A stretch of 33,517 bases of DNA from Candidatus Falkowbacteria bacterium RIFCSPLOWO2_02_FULL_45_15 (GTDB lineage Bacteria; Patescibacteriota; Patescibacteriia; Patescibacteriales; XYC2-FULL-47-12): assembly GCA_001777995.1 (NCBI GenBank), contig MFFV01000027.1:26419-59935 (forward strand), in the 5' to 3' direction. Below, one piece after another: positions 32,447 to 33,517 of the stretch. The notes beneath the pieces are model-generated. The model ran no database searches, was not told where the DNA came from, and saw only the letters and a program-made list of their open reading frames with translations. The position numbers and the translations under genes are program-made. Positions within the stretch are counted from its first letter, which is position 1. Each line of letters starts with the position of its first letter.

Positions 32447-33451
32447 TTATTGTCGTTTACTTTGTAAAGATGCTAAAGTTTTATCTAAACCTTCAGCTAA
32501 GCTGACTTGCGGCTCGTCTTTCAGCATTTTTTTCATAAAACTAACGTCCGGCGTGCGGTATTTTATTTCTCCTTTGTTTCTCGCGGGTTGAAATAATATT
32601 TTAACTTTGGGGAATTTTTTCTTTACTGCGTTAGCCAAATCAATTATCCGCATTGAGTGCCCGGAGCCGATATTCATCGGCCGGCCGTTCACTTTGTCGT
32701 TGCAGAATGATTTTAAAGTTAATCTGATATTATCATCGGCATAAACAAAATCTCTCGTCTGCCCCCCGTCGCCATAAATTAGTAAGGGTTTGCCAGCTAA
32801 GCCGTTGCGCAGAAATATGGAAACGACAAAGCCGGAATCGCCAAAATCCTGCCTCGGCCCGTAGACATTAAAAAACCGAACAATCGTTACCGGTATGCCG
32901 TAAGTTTCGTAATATGCCTGGAAATACTGTTCGCCTAATATTTTAACCAAACTATAAGGCCATCGGCCGTTAAAAGTATCGTCTTCCGCTATCGGCAATT
33001 TAACCGGCTCGCCGTAAACCTCCGAAGATGAGGTAAACAGTATTTTTTTAACTTGATATTGTTTTGAGCATCCGGCAATATTTTTAATCCCTTCTATATC
33101 CTCAAAGACCGCGAGCGGATTATTGGCCGTCCTCTTGACGCCTACCATCGCCGCGTAGTGCATCACGTAATCCGGCCGCTCTCGCTTAAAAACCGGCTTA
33201 AGCTGTTTAATATCATTAACATTTTTTTTATAAAATTTAAACTGGCGATTGCTTTTTAAATGAGTAATATTGGCTAATTTGCCGTTGGATAAATCGTCAA
33301 CGCAAATTACCGAGGCGCCTTGATTAACCAACGCATCGCACATATGAGAGCCTAAAAATCCGGCGCCGCCGGTAACTAAAAATTTTTTATTTAAAATTTT
33401 TAAAGACCCGTTGTTAAATGCGCCTTTATTTTTCTTTTTCTGCATAAACAT
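32447..33451 (-). CDS. NAD-dependent epimerase/dehydratase (extended SDR)
   Basis: A 334-residue extended SDR of nucleotide-sugar type. VTGGAGFLGSH at 26-36 binds NAD, VDDLSNGK follows as in UDP-glucose 4-epimerases and UDP-glucuronate decarboxylases, and the triad is Ser142 in FTSSSEVYGEP with Tyr166-x3-Lys170 in PYSLVK. RFFNVYGPRQ and NIGSGHSMRI are typical substrate-domain motifs. The sequence fits a 4-epimerase or decarboxylase, but the product cannot be settled by eye. ATG at 33451 and, two codons on, at 33445 are both possible starts. The N-terminal 22 residues are basic and Asn/Lys-rich before the Rossmann fold. Confidence 0.8.
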   Translation of the reverse strand: MFMQKKKNKGAFNNGSLKILNKKFLVTGGAGFLGSHMCDALVNQGASVICVDDLSNGKLANITHLKSNRQFKFYKKNVNDIKQLKPVFKRERPDYVMHYAAMVGVKRTANNPLAVFEDIEGIKNIAGCSKQYQVKKILFTSSSEVYGEPVKLPIAEDDTFNGRWPYSLVKILGEQYFQAYYETYGIPVTIVRFFNVYGPRQDFGDSGFVVSIFLRNGLAGKPLLIYGDGGQTRDFVYADDNIRLTLKSFCNDKVNGRPMNIGSGHSMRIIDLANAVKKKFPKVKILFQPARNKGEIKYRTPDVSFMKKMLKDEPQVSLAEGLDKTLASLQSKRQ

Positions 33452-33517
33452 TATTGTTTAAAATGGATAATATTTTTTTTATAAATTCCGGCAAACTGTG
33501 CTTTTGCACTACTATCT
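33426..33517 (-). CDS. C-terminal end of an upstream gene, probable (5' end outside window)
   Basis: Upstream of the SDR gene one leftward frame reads IVVQKHSLPEFIKKILSILN and a few more residues to a TAA at 33426-33428. Its amphipathic, Leu/Ile/Lys-rich character suits the tail of a protein such as a glycosyltransferase; it would overlap the SDR start by 26 bp. A competing frame ends in TAA at 33451-33453, touching the SDR ATG in a TAATG arrangement. About 90 bases are too few to decide or to name a family. Confidence 0.35.
   Translation of the reverse strand, partial: IVVQKHSLPEFIKKILSILNNNVYAEKEK

Noticed and set aside
1..33517. Alternative genetic code (TGA as Gly, as in Gracilibacteria)
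   Set aside because: Several genes end at TGA exactly where their family ends and where the next gene starts (405, 7021, 18247), and complete genes lack in-frame TGA.

Overview
This window is a dense surface-glycan locus. Thirty protein genes are complete or nearly complete, and a gene fragment sits at each end. There are no rRNA, tRNA or CRISPR features, and I recognised no transposase or integrase. Several features suggest a Candidate Phyla Radiation (Patescibacteria) bacterium. AT-rich start regions almost never carry a Shine-Dalgarno motif, genes abut or overlap by a few bases, and membrane GT-C glycosyltransferases are unusually numerous. An AATTCGT heptamer array also interrupts one gene, a type of microsatellite I associate with CPR and Bacteroidetes genomes. 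This assignment is inference; there is no phylogenetic marker in the window. TAA, TAG and TGA all act as stops, so the standard bacterial code applies.

Layout. Positions 1-9646 are transcribed rightward and 33517-9658 leftward, so two operon-like blocks converge with 11 bp between them. The right-going block starts with the end of a sugar N-formyltransferase. It continues with a zinc-binding sugar C-methyltransferase, a DegT-type sugar aminotransferase, a fused glucose-1-phosphate cytidylyltransferase/CDP-glucose 4,6-dehydratase, an SDR sugar reductase/epimerase, a UDP-galactopyranose-mutase-like FAD protein, a GT2 glycosyltransferase and a GT-C-like membrane protein. Together these point to a CDP-linked 6-deoxy sugar that is aminated, N-formylated and perhaps C-methylated.

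The left-going block, read 5' to 3' from the right edge, begins with an SDR epimerase. Next comes a module of GT2, YdjC/ChbG deacetylase, GT2 and PMT-like GT-C (32423 to 27975), which resembles the FlmF2-NaxD-FlmK logic of Francisella. Then follow an asparagine-synthase-like amidotransferase, three methyltransferases, a second PMT-like GT-C, a GT4, a third-type DegT aminotransferase, a TylF-like O-methyltransferase, an HD-domain protein, a second GT4, a polyprenol-phosphate mannose synthase-like GT2, a GT-C-like membrane protein, a further GT2, a methyltransferase, the FdtA/FdtB pair for 3-amino-3,6-dideoxyhexose, and a last GT-C-like membrane protein.

Functional picture (inference). Five GT2 enzymes of polyprenyl-phosphate-sugar-synthase type are matched by five multi-pass GT-C proteins, with only two soluble GT4 enzymes. 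This suggests that much of the glycan is built outside the membrane from lipid-linked single sugars. The sugars are nitrogen-rich (three aminotransferases, a formyltransferase, an amidotransferase, a deacetylase) and heavily methylated (six methyltransferases). No flippase, polymerase, ABC exporter or initiating phosphoglycosyltransferase is visible in the window.
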